Source: JBAYDV01 sp041672845 (GTDB lineage: Bacteria > Bacteroidota > Bacteroidia > Bacteroidales > UBA932). From it: 64,000 nucleotides of DNA. The stretch covers positions 391,133 to 455,132 of the forward strand of contig JBAYYV010000001.1 in the NCBI GenBank assembly GCA_041672845.1, given 5' to 3'. The notes beneath the pieces are model-generated. The model searched no databases. It saw only the letters and a program-made list of their open reading frames with translations, and was not told the DNA's origin. The translations under genes were made by a program, and so were the position numbers. Shown here one piece after another: positions 26,581 to 35,178 of the stretch (position 1 is the stretch's first letter; each line of letters begins with the position of its first letter).

Positions 26581-27675
26581 ATGAATAGAATAATCCTTGA
26601 TTCTCATTGTGATACACCTTCTATGCTTATGGAAGGGCTTTCATTAGGAAAGAAAAATTCTAGAGGACAGGTGGATTTTATAAGAATGAAAGAAGGAAGC
26701 GTAGATGCTTCCTTCTTTGCTATTTTTACACCTAATACACTTACTCCTTCTAAAGCTTGTGAGAGAGCTATTCATATGATTTCTAAAGTATATCACCAGT
26801 TAGATATAAATAAGGATAAGGTATCTTTGGCTAAGTCTGTGGATGATATAATAAAAAATAAGGAGGATGGTCGATTATCTATCTTATTGGGGATGGAAAA
26901 TGCACTGCCCATAGGAAAAGACTTAAATATGCTCTATTTTTTCTATGATATGGGAATTAGGTATTTAACATTAACACATTCGGGCAATAATAATGTTTGT
27001 GATTCTTGTGCTTCTAAAGAGAAAAAATGGGGAGGACTTTCAAGTTTTGGCAAGACTGTCGTTCAGGAATGTAATAAATTGGGAATACTTTTAGATTGTT
27101 CTCATATTTCTGATGATTCTTTCTATGATCTTATCAAGTATTCTGAGGTCCCATTTGCAGCTACTCACTCTTGTTGTAGAGCTTTATGTAACCAGCCACG
27201 AAATCTTACAGATCAGATGATTATAGATTTGGCCAAAAAAGGTGGAGTAGTGCAAGTTAATTTATATCCAGGCTTTTTAGATGATAATTTTTATACTGAA
27301 GAATATGATTTTCTATTGGATGAATTAGAAAATTATCAAGCTAAATATAGAGCGGATCTTAAGAATGAAGTTTATAAAAATAAATACTATTCTTTACAAA
27401 AAAGATTAGCAGATTATTCAGCTCCTTCTTATAAAAGAGTTATTGATCATATTGATCATATAAGAGATTTGGTGGGGTGTGAATATATCGGTATAGGGTC
27501 TGACTTCGATGGTATCAGTACAGCGCCTGAAGGTTTAAGAGATATATCTCAATTTTCTATAATCGCAGGTGAATTAAAAGCCCAAGGTTATTCTGAGGCT
27601 GATATAGATGGTATAATGGGTGGTAATTTTTTAAGACTTATAAAAAAAGTGCAATCTGTAGTATCTAAGCGTTAA
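26581..27675 (+). CDS. Membrane dipeptidase family M19 (renal dipeptidase-like)
   Basis: Zinc dipeptidase of 364 residues. Metal ligands of the family are visible: His9-x-Asp11 in DSHCDTPS, Glu in LLGMENALP, His in DCSHISD and in ATHSCCRALC, and the Asp of GSDFDG. No signal peptide, so the enzyme is probably cytoplasmic despite the family name. It hydrolyses dipeptides, including some with D-residues in other species. Its TAA ends at 27675 and the convergent cinA stop starts at 27676, leaving no room for a terminator between them. Confidence 0.92.
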   Translation: MNRIILDSHCDTPSMLMEGLSLGKKNSRGQVDFIRMKEGSVDASFFAIFTPNTLTPSKACERAIHMISKVYHQLDINKDKVSLAKSVDDIIKNKEDGRLSILLGMENALPIGKDLNMLYFFYDMGIRYLTLTHSGNNNVCDSCASKEKKWGGLSSFGKTVVQECNKLGILLDCSHISDDSFYDLIKYSEVPFAATHSCCRALCNQPRNLTDQMIIDLAKKGGVVQVNLYPGFLDDNFYTEEYDFLLDELENYQAKYRADLKNEVYKNKYYSLQKRLADYSAPSYKRVIDHIDHIRDLVGCEYIGIGSDFDGISTAPEGLRDISQFSIIAGELKAQGYSEADIDGIMGGNFLRLIKKVQSVVSKR

Positions 27676-28968
27676 TTATTTTTCTAGAGTTTTTAAAATT
27701 TCTAATCTCAAATAATTTAATGCGTTAGCAGTGAATCTATTAATATTTTTAGATCTTTCAGTAGAGCAGTGTATTAATTTAGATACGACTTTAGTTTTCA
27801 ATGTTTCTCTATCTTGAATAGCTACTGCCATACAAACTGTTCCTATAGGTTTATCTTTAGTTTCACCAGTAGGACCTGCTATGCCAGAGGTAGAGACTGC
27901 GAAGTCTGTATCCATTAATCTAATAATTCCTAAAGCCATTTCTTCAGCACATTCAGTACTTACAACGCCTTTTCTTCTAATGGTTTTTTCGTCCACACCT
28001 AATAAACCAGTTTTTATACGATTATTATAAGCTACTATACCGCCTATTACATATGCAGAAGCTCCAGCTACTTTTATTAATTCATTAGCTATCTTTCCAC
28101 CAGTGCAAGATTCTGCAGTAGCTACTGTTAAAGCATTATCAGTAAGTAATTTACCTATAGCAGAAGCTAAATCACCTTCATTTTCACCATATATAACATT
28201 ACCAAGAATAGGTTTTAATTTATCGAATTCTTTATTAATTCTATCCATACCATTTTTATCAGTAGTATTGTATAGAGATAATCTAAGTTTGACTCCGGTA
28301 AGAGCGTTAGGAAGGTATGCCAAATGTAAATCTTTAGGCAAAGTATTTTCCCATTCTTTAATCTTTTCAGCTAAAAAAGACTCTCCTATACCATAAGTTA
28401 ATATAGTCTTATGATAGATGTGATTCAACTGGTTATGTGCTTTTATATCTTTTATTACTTTAGGTATAAGTCCTAGAGCTTCATAAGGTACTCCAGGCAT
28501 AGAATATAAGGTAGGTTGGTGTTTGAATTTGTCTTCAGAAAATCTGAAAACTATACAAGGAGCAGTACCTAATACATTAGGAATTACTTCACAGCCTTCT
28601 GGAACAGAAGCTTGTCTTTTATTAACATCAGTAAGATCTTTATTCATAGTCTTAGTGATTTTTTTAATTATCTCTAATTGAGCTTCGTTGATAACAAAGT
28701 TCTCACTACCAAAGACTTTCGCAAGACATGATTTAGTGATATCATCATTTGTGGGACCAAGACCTCCAGTTATTATTACTATATCATGATTTTCTAAGTT
28801 TCTGGTGATATTAGTGATAATATCATTCTTTTCATCGGAGAAAGAACTAATAGCAGCCACATCAAGGCCTATTTTGTTCATTTCCTGGGCAATATAGGCA
28901 GAATTAGTATCTATAATCTGTCCTATTAAGATCTCATCACCTATGGTACAAATTGCACATTTTTTCAT
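27676..28968 (-). CDS. cinA: CinA-like protein (nicotinamide-nucleotide amidohydrolase with MoaB-like domain)
   Basis: A 430-residue two-domain protein. The N-terminal half is the MoaB/MogA-like COG1058 domain (IGDEILIGQIIDTNSAYIA, VIITGGLGPTNDDITK), linked to ADP-ribose pyrophosphatase activity. The C-terminal half is the CinA domain with TAESCTGGKIANELI and STSGIAGPTGET, which deamidates nicotinamide mononucleotide in pyridine nucleotide recycling. It overlaps pyrD by four bases (ATGA), so the two are co-translated. Confidence 0.93.
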   Translation of the reverse strand: MKKCAICTIGDEILIGQIIDTNSAYIAQEMNKIGLDVAAISSFSDEKNDIITNITRNLENHDIVIITGGLGPTNDDITKSCLAKVFGSENFVINEAQLEIIKKITKTMNKDLTDVNKRQASVPEGCEVIPNVLGTAPCIVFRFSEDKFKHQPTLYSMPGVPYEALGLIPKVIKDIKAHNQLNHIYHKTILTYGIGESFLAEKIKEWENTLPKDLHLAYLPNALTGVKLRLSLYNTTDKNGMDRINKEFDKLKPILGNVIYGENEGDLASAIGKLLTDNALTVATAESCTGGKIANELIKVAGASAYVIGGIVAYNNRIKTGLLGVDEKTIRRKGVVSTECAEEMALGIIRLMDTDFAVSTSGIAGPTGETKDKPIGTVCMAVAIQDRETLKTKVVSKLIHCSTERSKNINRFTANALNYLRLEILKTLEK

Positions 28969-29987
28969 TTTATATATTTTAACATCTTTTTCACAATTCC
29001 TGGCCCCTCATATATAAAAGAACTATAAATCTGGATCAAAGAAGCTCCAGAATTTAACATCTCTTTAGCTTGTTGAGGAGTATGAATACCACCTACTGCG
29101 ATAATGGGTAAAAGGCCATTAGTTTTTTTGTGAATATATTTAACCATTTGTAAACTCTTATTATATAAAGGAGCACCACTTAAACCACCTTTTCCTATGA
29201 AGTCAAGTCTTTCTTTATCAGCTTTTAAACCTTCTCTATCTAAAGTAGTATTTGAAGCCATTATTCCGTCTATTCCAGAGATTAAGGCTAGTTCTATAAT
29301 TTCATCTAATAGTTTATTAGATATATCTGGCGACAATTTTATGATGATAGGTCTATAGTCATCAAAATAACGACGAAGAGTAAGAATTCTATCTATTATA
29401 GTACTCAGATTATCAATGCTTTGGAGTTCTGTAAGATTCTCTACATTAGGGCAGGATACATTTAATACAAAATAATCTACAAAGTTATATAATAGGGAAA
29501 AACATTTTTCATAATCTTTACCAGCTAAATCATTATTAGTATTAGTGCCTTTGGCTATATTTCCACCTATAATAATGTTAGGATGTTCTTTTCTAAGGCT
29601 ATTTACCATGTATTTAACACCATTATTATTAATGCCCATTCGATTTATAATCGCTTCATCAGATACTAATCTAAATAGTCTTGGTTTAAGATTACCAGAC
29701 TGAGGATTAGGTGTAACAGAACCTATTTCGATAAATCCAAAGCCGAAATTAGCTAAATCATTATAATAGTCTCCATTTTTATCTAATCCAGCAGCTAAAC
29801 CTATGGGATTTTTGAAATTAATACCAAATACTTCTCGAGAAAGATTAGGATTCTTATAACAATAGAAAAGCCGAGCTAATTGCCTTCCAAAAGGTATGTA
29901 TGCTAGTATTCGTAAGAGTTTAAAAGTGAGTTTATGTGCAGTTTCTGCAGAAAATGAGAATAATATAGCTCTAATTATCTTATACAT
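28965..29987 (-). CDS. pyrD: Dihydroorotate dehydrogenase (quinone), class 2
   Basis: FMN enzyme that oxidises dihydroorotate to orotate in pyrimidine synthesis, passing electrons to menaquinone at the membrane. Class 2 is shown by the N-terminal helical extension (residues about 1-40), the segment GLAAGLDKNG, SVTPNPQSGNLKPRLFRL, and the catalytic Ser in LNVSCPN. The later GGLSGAPLY and AVGGIHTPQQA bind FMN phosphate. I start it at the ATG at 29987 (340 aa). A TTG nine codons earlier (30014) lies within a TATATTTG -7 box (30019-30012), so it should not be translated. The tail overlaps cinA by four bases. Confidence 0.93.
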   Translation of the reverse strand: MYKIIRAILFSFSAETAHKLTFKLLRILAYIPFGRQLARLFYCYKNPNLSREVFGINFKNPIGLAAGLDKNGDYYNDLANFGFGFIEIGSVTPNPQSGNLKPRLFRLVSDEAIINRMGINNNGVKYMVNSLRKEHPNIIIGGNIAKGTNTNNDLAGKDYEKCFSLLYNFVDYFVLNVSCPNVENLTELQSIDNLSTIIDRILTLRRYFDDYRPIIIKLSPDISNKLLDEIIELALISGIDGIMASNTTLDREGLKADKERLDFIGKGGLSGAPLYNKSLQMVKYIHKKTNGLLPIIAVGGIHTPQQAKEMLNSGASLIQIYSSFIYEGPGIVKKMLKYIK

Positions 29988-30011
29988 TTGTAGTAGTCTT
30001 CTTAGTTGATA

Positions 30012-30019
30012 CAAATATA
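30012..30019 (-). promoter_or_regulatory. Probable -7 box upstream of pyrD
   Basis: TATATTTG on the minus strand matches TAnnTTTG exactly and sits 25 bases before the pyrD ATG at 29987. No clear TTG was found at the right distance upstream, so this is a partial promoter match. Confidence 0.4.
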
Positions 30020-30025
30020 ATAAGA

Positions 30026-30424
30026 TTATCGTGAAAATTCATCGAAACTTCCATCTGAATAAAAAATAGTTATCCTTTTTATCTTTTTATCTTTTTTTGA
30101 TGGTACAGATAGTGGTAAATCATCTTCTTCGGATATATTATAATCGGGTATAGAAGTATCTTCAGGTAAGATCTCATCTAAAGAAAGGGGAGAAGCTTCA
30201 TCATTGTCATTACTATCTTTATAAGGTTTCCCTTTCCCTGTAATAAACCAGTCCGCATTTAAATTAGGGAATTTAATTAAAATAGATCTTATAAAATCAT
30301 AGCTAGGTTTATTTCTTCCAGCTAATATATGAGAGATACTTGAACGGCCTATTCCTAATTTGTCAGCAAGCTGGGCAGAAGTGAGGCTTTCTAGTGTTAA
30401 TAATTGTTGTAAACGCTGATTCAT
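30026..30424 (-). CDS. XRE-family helix-turn-helix transcriptional regulator
   Basis: A 132-residue DNA-binding protein from the ATG at 30424. Residues about 1-60 form the XRE/Cro helix-turn-helix (LTSAQLADKLGIGRSSISHI, then AGRNKPSYDFI), followed by NADWFITGKGKPY, a tail segment common in Bacteroidota XRE regulators. The C-terminus is acidic and then basic, without a recognisable sensor domain. An upstream extension of 16 residues is possible in frame but runs through the repeated operator-like sites and promoter, so I reject it. It precedes pyrD by 38 bases. Six copies of a TTACAnnTGTAA-like sequence lie in the 530-base gap upstream, a natural candidate for self-regulation. Confidence 0.85.
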   Translation of the reverse strand: MNQRLQQLLTLESLTSAQLADKLGIGRSSISHILAGRNKPSYDFIRSILIKFPNLNADWFITGKGKPYKDSNDNDEASPLSLDEILPEDTSIPDYNISEEDDLPLSVPSKKDKKIKRITIFYSDGSFDEFSR

Positions 30425-30442
30425 ATATGTGAATTTAAGTTG

Positions 30443-30502
30443 ATACAAATGTAAGCAATATATTATTAACAAATGTAATCAATTTAAAAATTACAAATGT
30501 CA
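30443..30502. repeat. Operator-like repeat cluster next to XRE gene
   Basis: Three copies of a 12-base partial palindrome, ideal form TTACA-AA-TGTAA: ATACAAATGTAA at 30443-30454, TAACAAATGTAA at 30465-30476 and TTACAAATGTCA at 30491-30502. Starts are 22 and 26 bases apart. On the minus strand the middle copy contains TACATTTG with TTTG 18 bases upstream, so it may double as the XRE promoter. Repressor binding there would give autoregulation. Confidence 0.6.
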
Positions 30503-30765
30503 AGTATTTAAGCAATATTATATAAGTGTATAGTAATTAATGAGGTACAGATATCACTTAGTATTGAATCTAAAACTTTAATTAAAATATATAACATACT
30601 GGGTATAAGTCGGTAAACCATCGTCAAAGCCAGTAATAATTAGGTATATATTAATTTTTGACAGAAAACAGAGTTTTAGACCTATAGTAATATATTATAT
30701 AACACTTCTAAAATACTGAGTATGAGATATATAATTAAGCGTAAAAACACAGTTATAACCTTTGG

Positions 30766-30865
30766 TAACAAGTGTAAATACTCTTTATTACAAATGTAAA
30801 TCATTAAGTAATCGCTGTTTAGAAGTTGATTATCAAGTATTTAAATATGTAATTTGCATATGTAA
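30766..30865. repeat. Operator-like repeat cluster upstream of queA
   Basis: Three more copies of the same element: TAACAAGTGTAA at 30766-30777, TTACAAATGTAA at 30788-30799 (perfect arms) and TTGCATATGTAA at 30854-30865, with a weaker TTAAATATGTAA at 30841-30852. The first two starts are again 22 bases apart, as in the XRE-side cluster. The last lies 22 bases before the queA -33 box. Confidence 0.6.
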
Positions 30866-30887
30866 ACAATTTTTAAATTTAAGAGAT

Positions 30888-30918
30888 TTTGTTGTTAATG
30901 GTATTATGTATAGTTTTG
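30888..30918 (+). promoter_or_regulatory. Promoter of queA
   Basis: TTTG at 30888-30891, 19 bases, then TAGTTTTG at 30911-30918; both boxes match the Bacteroidota consensus exactly. Transcription should start near 30925, some 30 bases before the first ATG (30956). Confidence 0.75.
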
Positions 30919-30955
30919 CAGCCGTTAATTGATTTACGGGCAAATTTGAGTGTTT

Positions 30956-32188
30956 ATGAAAGAGATGAAAATATTAATGAAAGATTATACATATAATCTT
31001 CCTGATGCAAGGATTGCAAAATATCCATTAGAAAAAAGAGATGAATCTAAACTCCTTATATATAAGTATGGTGAGGTTAGCGAATCTATATTTAAAAATA
31101 TTTCTAATTACCTACCCTCAGGATCTTTAATGGTATTTAATAATACTAAAGTAGTTCCTGCTCGTATGTTTTTTAAGAAAGATACAGGTGCTATTATAGA
31201 AATATTCTGCCTAGAACCTTGTTCTCCTATGGATTATGTGCAAGCTTTCGATGCCAAAGGTAGTTCTAGATGGAAAGTCATTGTCGGTAATATAAAACGT
31301 TGGAAACATGGTAAATTATCTGCTTATTTACATGCTGATTTTAGTAATACACTGTTAGACATGAATTTAAAGGCTGAATTAATAAGCCGAGATGCTGAAA
31401 TAATAGTAGAATTTACTTGGAATGATAAATATACTTTCTCTGAAATATTAGAGAATCATGGGAAAATACCTATTCCACCTTATTTAAATAGAGAATCAGA
31501 AGCTATAGATACTATAAGATATCAAACTACATATGCTAAAAGAAAAGGCTCTGTAGCTGCTCCTACAGCGGGGTTACATTTTACTCCTAAAGTATTAGAG
31601 GATCTTAAGGCTAAAGGAATTATTGAAGAAAATGTATGTCTTCATGTAGGTGCTGGTACTTTTTTACCTGTTAAATCTAAGGATATCATAGATCATACTA
31701 TGCATAAGGAACCTTTCATAGTATCTTTAGATTTATTAGAGAAATTAAATAATAAGTCTGATAATCAAAAGGTTATAGCTGTGGGTACTACATCTACTCG
31801 TACTCTCGAATCTCTATATTATCTTGGTTTAGACTGTTATAAACAAGGTCCTATTAATTGGACTCCAAGAACAGTCGAACAATGGGCACCTTATAATCAT
31901 GAAGGAGAAGAAATGCCTTCTTTATTTACTGTAACTAAAGCCTTAATTGAATATATGAAAATTAATGATTTACAGTCCTTTATGACAAGAACACAAATCA
32001 TTATTGTTCCTTCATATAAGTTTCAAGTAGTAGATATATTAGTTACTAATTTTCATCAGCCACACAGTACTTTATTATTATTAATAGCTGCTTTTATTGG
32101 AGAAGATTGGCAAAAAGCTTATGATTATGCCATGAAACATGATTTTCGTTTTCTCAGTTATGGAGATAGTTGTCTGATGTTTAGATAA
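30956..32188 (+). CDS. queA: S-adenosylmethionine:tRNA ribosyltransferase-isomerase
   Basis: Transfers and rearranges the ribosyl part of S-adenosylmethionine to make epoxyqueuosine in tRNA. The protein of about 410 residues shows LPDARIAKYP at the start, the FNNTKVVPARMF segment, AAPTAGLHFT, HVGAGTFLPV, and NFHQPHSTLLLLI near the C-terminus, all QueA signatures. Several in-frame starts exist: GTG 30950, ATG 30956, 30965 and 30977. Homologues usually have a short leader before the LPDARIAKYP region, so 30977 (MKDYTYNLPDARI) is equally possible. Length is slightly above the common 340-360, as is usual in Bacteroidota, with an insertion around residues 85-150. Confidence 0.92.
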   Translation: MKEMKILMKDYTYNLPDARIAKYPLEKRDESKLLIYKYGEVSESIFKNISNYLPSGSLMVFNNTKVVPARMFFKKDTGAIIEIFCLEPCSPMDYVQAFDAKGSSRWKVIVGNIKRWKHGKLSAYLHADFSNTLLDMNLKAELISRDAEIIVEFTWNDKYTFSEILENHGKIPIPPYLNRESEAIDTIRYQTTYAKRKGSVAAPTAGLHFTPKVLEDLKAKGIIEENVCLHVGAGTFLPVKSKDIIDHTMHKEPFIVSLDLLEKLNNKSDNQKVIAVGTTSTRTLESLYYLGLDCYKQGPINWTPRTVEQWAPYNHEGEEMPSLFTVTKALIEYMKINDLQSFMTRTQIIIVPSYKFQVVDILVTNFHQPHSTLLLLIAAFIGEDWQKAYDYAMKHDFRFLSYGDSCLMFR

Positions 32189-32209
32189 ATTATGAAGATT
32201 AGATAAATA

Positions 32210-32239
32210 TTGTTTTCAGATGAATTTTAATTAAATTTG
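32210..32239 (+). promoter_or_regulatory. Promoter of the M28 peptidase gene
   Basis: TTG at 32210-32212, 19 bases, then TAAATTTG at 32232-32239, a perfect TAnnTTTG. The transcript would start near 32246, about 32 bases before the ATG at 32278. Confidence 0.75.
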
Positions 32240-32277
32240 TACAACTAACTGTTTTACAAAAAAACTATCTTCTGTAA

Positions 32278-33918
32278 ATGAAAACAATTAAGAGATATTT
32301 TGCTTATATTCTTATAATATTATGTGCTTTAATGGCATTTGGGTTAATTCATTCCCCAAAAGTACAAAGTATTGATTCTGAATCATTTTCAGCTGAAAGA
32401 GTAGCCTCTGATATAAAAATAATTTCTCAAAATCCACATTCTTTCCAACAGCCTTTTGCTAAAAATCAGCTTAAAAATTACTTATATCAGCGATTGGACG
32501 ATATGGGAGGACATCCACGAGTCTTAGAGTATAAAAATATTGCTGCCAGGCAGGAACCATATATTATAGATATTGCTGATATTTATGCTGAATTTTATCC
32601 TATTAGAGCAGATTCTTCTACTTATGAGCCTGATTCTTATTTATTATTGGTGGCTCATTATGATTCAAGATTTATGACTGTCGTCAATGGGAAAGAGGAA
32701 TGGTCTTTGGGTGCTGCTGATGATGGTTATGGCCTTTCTGTAAGTTTAGAATCTGTTTCACAGGCTCTTAAATATAGAAAAGACTGGAAACAAGGTATTA
32801 AAATTTTATTCACTGATGCCGAAGAAAATCATTGTGATGGTGTAAGAAATGCTATAGAATATGATAATTGGGTATTTGATGATGTGGGATTGGTTATGAA
32901 TTTGGAGGCATGCGGAGTTAGAGGACCTGTTTTGTTATTTGAGACTTCTGAAAATAATTCCAAAATAATAGATTTATATAAACAAACTGAGTATCCTCAT
33001 GCTTATTCTCTTACTTCTGTTATTTATAGCTATTTACCTTATTTTACAGATTATACATATTTGAAGAAGGAACTTATTCCTGGGGTGAATTTTGCTAATC
33101 TTGTAAATTCAGACTACTATCATAATGCTAATGATAATTATTCTAATATTAATCTTAAAACTCTTCAACATTATGGATCTCAGACAGAGCCTATTATTAA
33201 AGAATATTTAACTAATGATAAATATTCTGATTCAAATTATTTAAAAAAATCTGAAGAAAGTATTTATTTTTCTCATCCTTGGGGTATAATTACATTTAAA
33301 AAACAATCTTGGAATTTAGTAAACGCGATAATCTTTGCTATTTTCTGTTTTTCTTTAGTGTTTATGATATTATCTAGGCATATTAGGCTAAAATCTCTTG
33401 GTCGTTCTATTCTGTCTGTTTTATTAACCACTATTATAATACTATTGTTAGGTCAAGGAATAGGGTACTTAGCTCATTTAATACCAGCGAGTGTTCTCTA
33501 TGTTAAAGATATTATTGCTTCGTTTTCTGTCTTAATCGTATTAATATATGTTATGAGCAGAAGCAAAATTAAAATAAGAAAGAATCAGGATCAATATCTT
33601 AAAGAAAAGGGATTTGCTGTTATGATTTTCATGTTAGTATTTAGCGCTATCATGTTTTTCACTATAGGAGATGATTTTATTTTTATATTTACAGTAGGTA
33701 TTACAGCCTTAGCATTATTCTTATATCTTTTTGTTTATCTTAATAGTCTTTCTTTAGTAGCCTTATTAATAATAGAATGGATAGCATGTATAGTATTATT
33801 TGATACATATCATGCTCTTACCATAGTGGATCTTGGTATTATTCTTGTAATGGTGTATTACTATATTATATTAATATCTGTACTATTTAGATGTTATATG
33901 TATCAAAAAAGAAATTAA
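32278..33918 (+). CDS. Membrane-anchored M28 family zinc aminopeptidase
   Basis: A 546-residue protein: an N-terminal membrane anchor (residues about 8-25), an M28 peptidase domain outside the membrane and about six further hydrophobic spans from residue 345 to the end. Zinc site residues are His127 and Asp129 in VAHYDSR, Asp148-Asp149 in GAADDGYG, Glu182-Glu183 in TDAEEN, Glu210 in MNLEACG, and the late His of SDYYHNAND. This layout resembles Fxna/ERMP-like M28 peptidases with a polytopic tail. It would release amino acids from peptides at the cell envelope. Its TAA shares a base with the ATG of the acyltransferase gene. Confidence 0.88.
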   Translation: MKTIKRYFAYILIILCALMAFGLIHSPKVQSIDSESFSAERVASDIKIISQNPHSFQQPFAKNQLKNYLYQRLDDMGGHPRVLEYKNIAARQEPYIIDIADIYAEFYPIRADSSTYEPDSYLLLVAHYDSRFMTVVNGKEEWSLGAADDGYGLSVSLESVSQALKYRKDWKQGIKILFTDAEENHCDGVRNAIEYDNWVFDDVGLVMNLEACGVRGPVLLFETSENNSKIIDLYKQTEYPHAYSLTSVIYSYLPYFTDYTYLKKELIPGVNFANLVNSDYYHNANDNYSNINLKTLQHYGSQTEPIIKEYLTNDKYSDSNYLKKSEESIYFSHPWGIITFKKQSWNLVNAIIFAIFCFSLVFMILSRHIRLKSLGRSILSVLLTTIIILLLGQGIGYLAHLIPASVLYVKDIIASFSVLIVLIYVMSRSKIKIRKNQDQYLKEKGFAVMIFMLVFSAIMFFTIGDDFIFIFTVGITALALFLYLFVYLNSLSLVALLIIEWIACIVLFDTYHALTIVDLGIILVMVYYYIILISVLFRCYMYQKRN

Positions 33919-35054
33919 TGAATATTAATTACGACAAAATTAGACCTTATACTGATAAAGAACTGGTAGGGGCTGTTAAACGCATTTCTGAAAATCCCTT
34001 AATTGATAATATTTATCATTATCTATATGGTGAAAATTGTGATGTGAAAAGTCAAAGAAATTTGATTAAATCTATGAAATCAGTCGATGATTTCCAAACT
34101 AAAGTGGTCGCTGATATTATAGCATCCATAGTTAATAAAACTATAGATGAATTAACTTATTCAGGTATAGAGAATATTAATGATGGAAAAAAACATGTAT
34201 TAATATGTAATCATAGAGATATTTTTTTAGATCCTGCTATTATTCAATTAATTTTCTATCGTAATAATTCTTCTATAACTGAAATAGCTGTAGGTGATAA
34301 TCTTATTACATCGCCTTTTTTGGAGGATATTTGCCGCTCTAATAGAATGATTAAGGTAAGACGCAACGGAACTCCCAAAGAGCTTTATATGGCTTCTAAT
34401 GAGCTTTCTGGATATATTCGAAACTGTGTTACTAGCCAGAAGAATTCTGTTTGGATAGCTCAAGGTAATGGTCGTGCTAAAGAAGGTAATGATAATACTG
34501 AACAAGGTCTTCTTAAAATGTTAGATATGAGTGGTGAAAATGACTTTGTGAGCAATTTTGATGAATTATCTCTTTTACCTGTATCTATTTCATATGAATA
34601 TGAACCATGTGCTTTTCTAAAAGCTCGTGAAGTATTTATTAGCAGTAAAGGGAAATATGTAAAAGATAAAGGTGAAGATTTTAATAGTGTTTTAACTGGT
34701 ATTACTCAGAAGAAAGGTAGAGTTCATTTCCATTTTGGTTCTCCTATTACCTTAGATACTATTAAAAAATGTAGTTTATATCCAAAAAATAAGAAGTTTC
34801 TAGAGTTGGCTTCAGTATTAGATAATTCTGTTAATTCTAATTATAAGCTTTGGCCGAATAATTATATTGCTTATGATATCATAAATCGCACTGACACATA
34901 TGCCTATAAATATGATAAATTAGAGAGAGAATCATTCATTAAATATATGGAAAAAGGTCTAGAAAATATTTCATCTATAGATAGTACTTTAGATATTAAT
35001 GAATTAAGAAACAGAATTTTAAGTATTTATTCAAACCCTATAAAAATGTACTAA
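33918..35054 (+). CDS. PlsC-like 1-acyl-sn-glycerol-3-phosphate acyltransferase
   Basis: Predicted phospholipid acyltransferase of 378 residues. The acyltransferase block is ICNHRDIFLDPAI, the Bacteroidota form of the NHxxxxD motif, followed by KVRRNGTPKEL and the substrate-binding WIAQGNGRAKEG (equivalent of the EGTR block), then SLLPVSISYEYEP. The start is the ATG at 33918, overlapping the upstream TAA by one base (TAATG); an in-frame ATG at 33891 would overlap the peptidase gene by 28 bases and looks less natural. It would add an acyl chain to lysophosphatidic acid or a related lipid in the inner membrane. A 7-bp A/T hairpin overlaps its stop (35052-35069). Confidence 0.8.
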   Translation: MNINYDKIRPYTDKELVGAVKRISENPLIDNIYHYLYGENCDVKSQRNLIKSMKSVDDFQTKVVADIIASIVNKTIDELTYSGIENINDGKKHVLICNHRDIFLDPAIIQLIFYRNNSSITEIAVGDNLITSPFLEDICRSNRMIKVRRNGTPKELYMASNELSGYIRNCVTSQKNSVWIAQGNGRAKEGNDNTEQGLLKMLDMSGENDFVSNFDELSLLPVSISYEYEPCAFLKAREVFISSKGKYVKDKGEDFNSVLTGITQKKGRVHFHFGSPITLDTIKKCSLYPKNKKFLELASVLDNSVNSNYKLWPNNYIAYDIINRTDTYAYKYDKLERESFIKYMEKGLENISSIDSTLDINELRNRILSIYSNPIKMY

Positions 35055-35117
35055 TATTGGGCAATATTATACATTAGTAATGAATAATATAGATATAGAA
35101 AATTTATAATTTTTGAT

Positions 35118-35125
35118 TATATTTG
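35118..35125 (+). promoter_or_regulatory. Probable -7 box of the lysine fermentation operon
   Basis: TATATTTG at 35118-35125 matches TAnnTTTG. No convincing TTG lies 19-21 bases upstream, so other factors may help. The predicted start near 35132 gives a leader of about 47 bases to the atoD ATG at 35179 and argues against the longer in-frame start at 35113. No cobalamin or lysine riboswitch was recognised here. Confidence 0.45.
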
Positions 35126-35178
35126 TGAACTATAAGAAAATATTGAAAAGAAAAAGAATTTTTAAACACTATACTTGT

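Larger units (their letters stand above)
30425..30955. other. 531-base gene-free region between XRE and queA
   Basis: No open frame longer than about 32 codons is seen on the plus strand. It holds two clusters of TTACAnnTGTAA-like sites (30443-30502 and 30766-30865), a good queA promoter at 30888-30918, and about 260 bases in the middle (30503-30765) that I could not assign. No tRNA, riboswitch or terminator was recognised there. Many ATG triplets in the region are followed directly by TAA because they sit in the repeated sites. Confidence 0.7.

Noticed and set aside
29988..30014. Longer PyrD start at a TTG
   Set aside because: The TTG is part of the TATATTTG -7 box, and the ATG at 29987 gives the usual class 2 N-terminus.
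30722..30799. A 25-codon open frame in the gap upstream of queA
   Set aside because: It is short, crosses two operator-like sites and ends in one of them; no hydrophobic or conserved pattern is seen.
30899..30997. A 32-codon plus-strand frame overlapping the queA promoter and start
   Set aside because: Its start lies upstream of the predicted transcription start and it overlaps queA in another frame.
35113..35178. Longer AtoD start
   Set aside because: It runs through the TATATTTG box at 35118-35125 and its lysine-rich residues are unlike CoA-transferases.
35055..35178. A cobalamin or lysine riboswitch before the lysine operon
   Set aside because: Only 124 A/T-rich bases are available and no B12-box or lysine-aptamer sequence was recognised.
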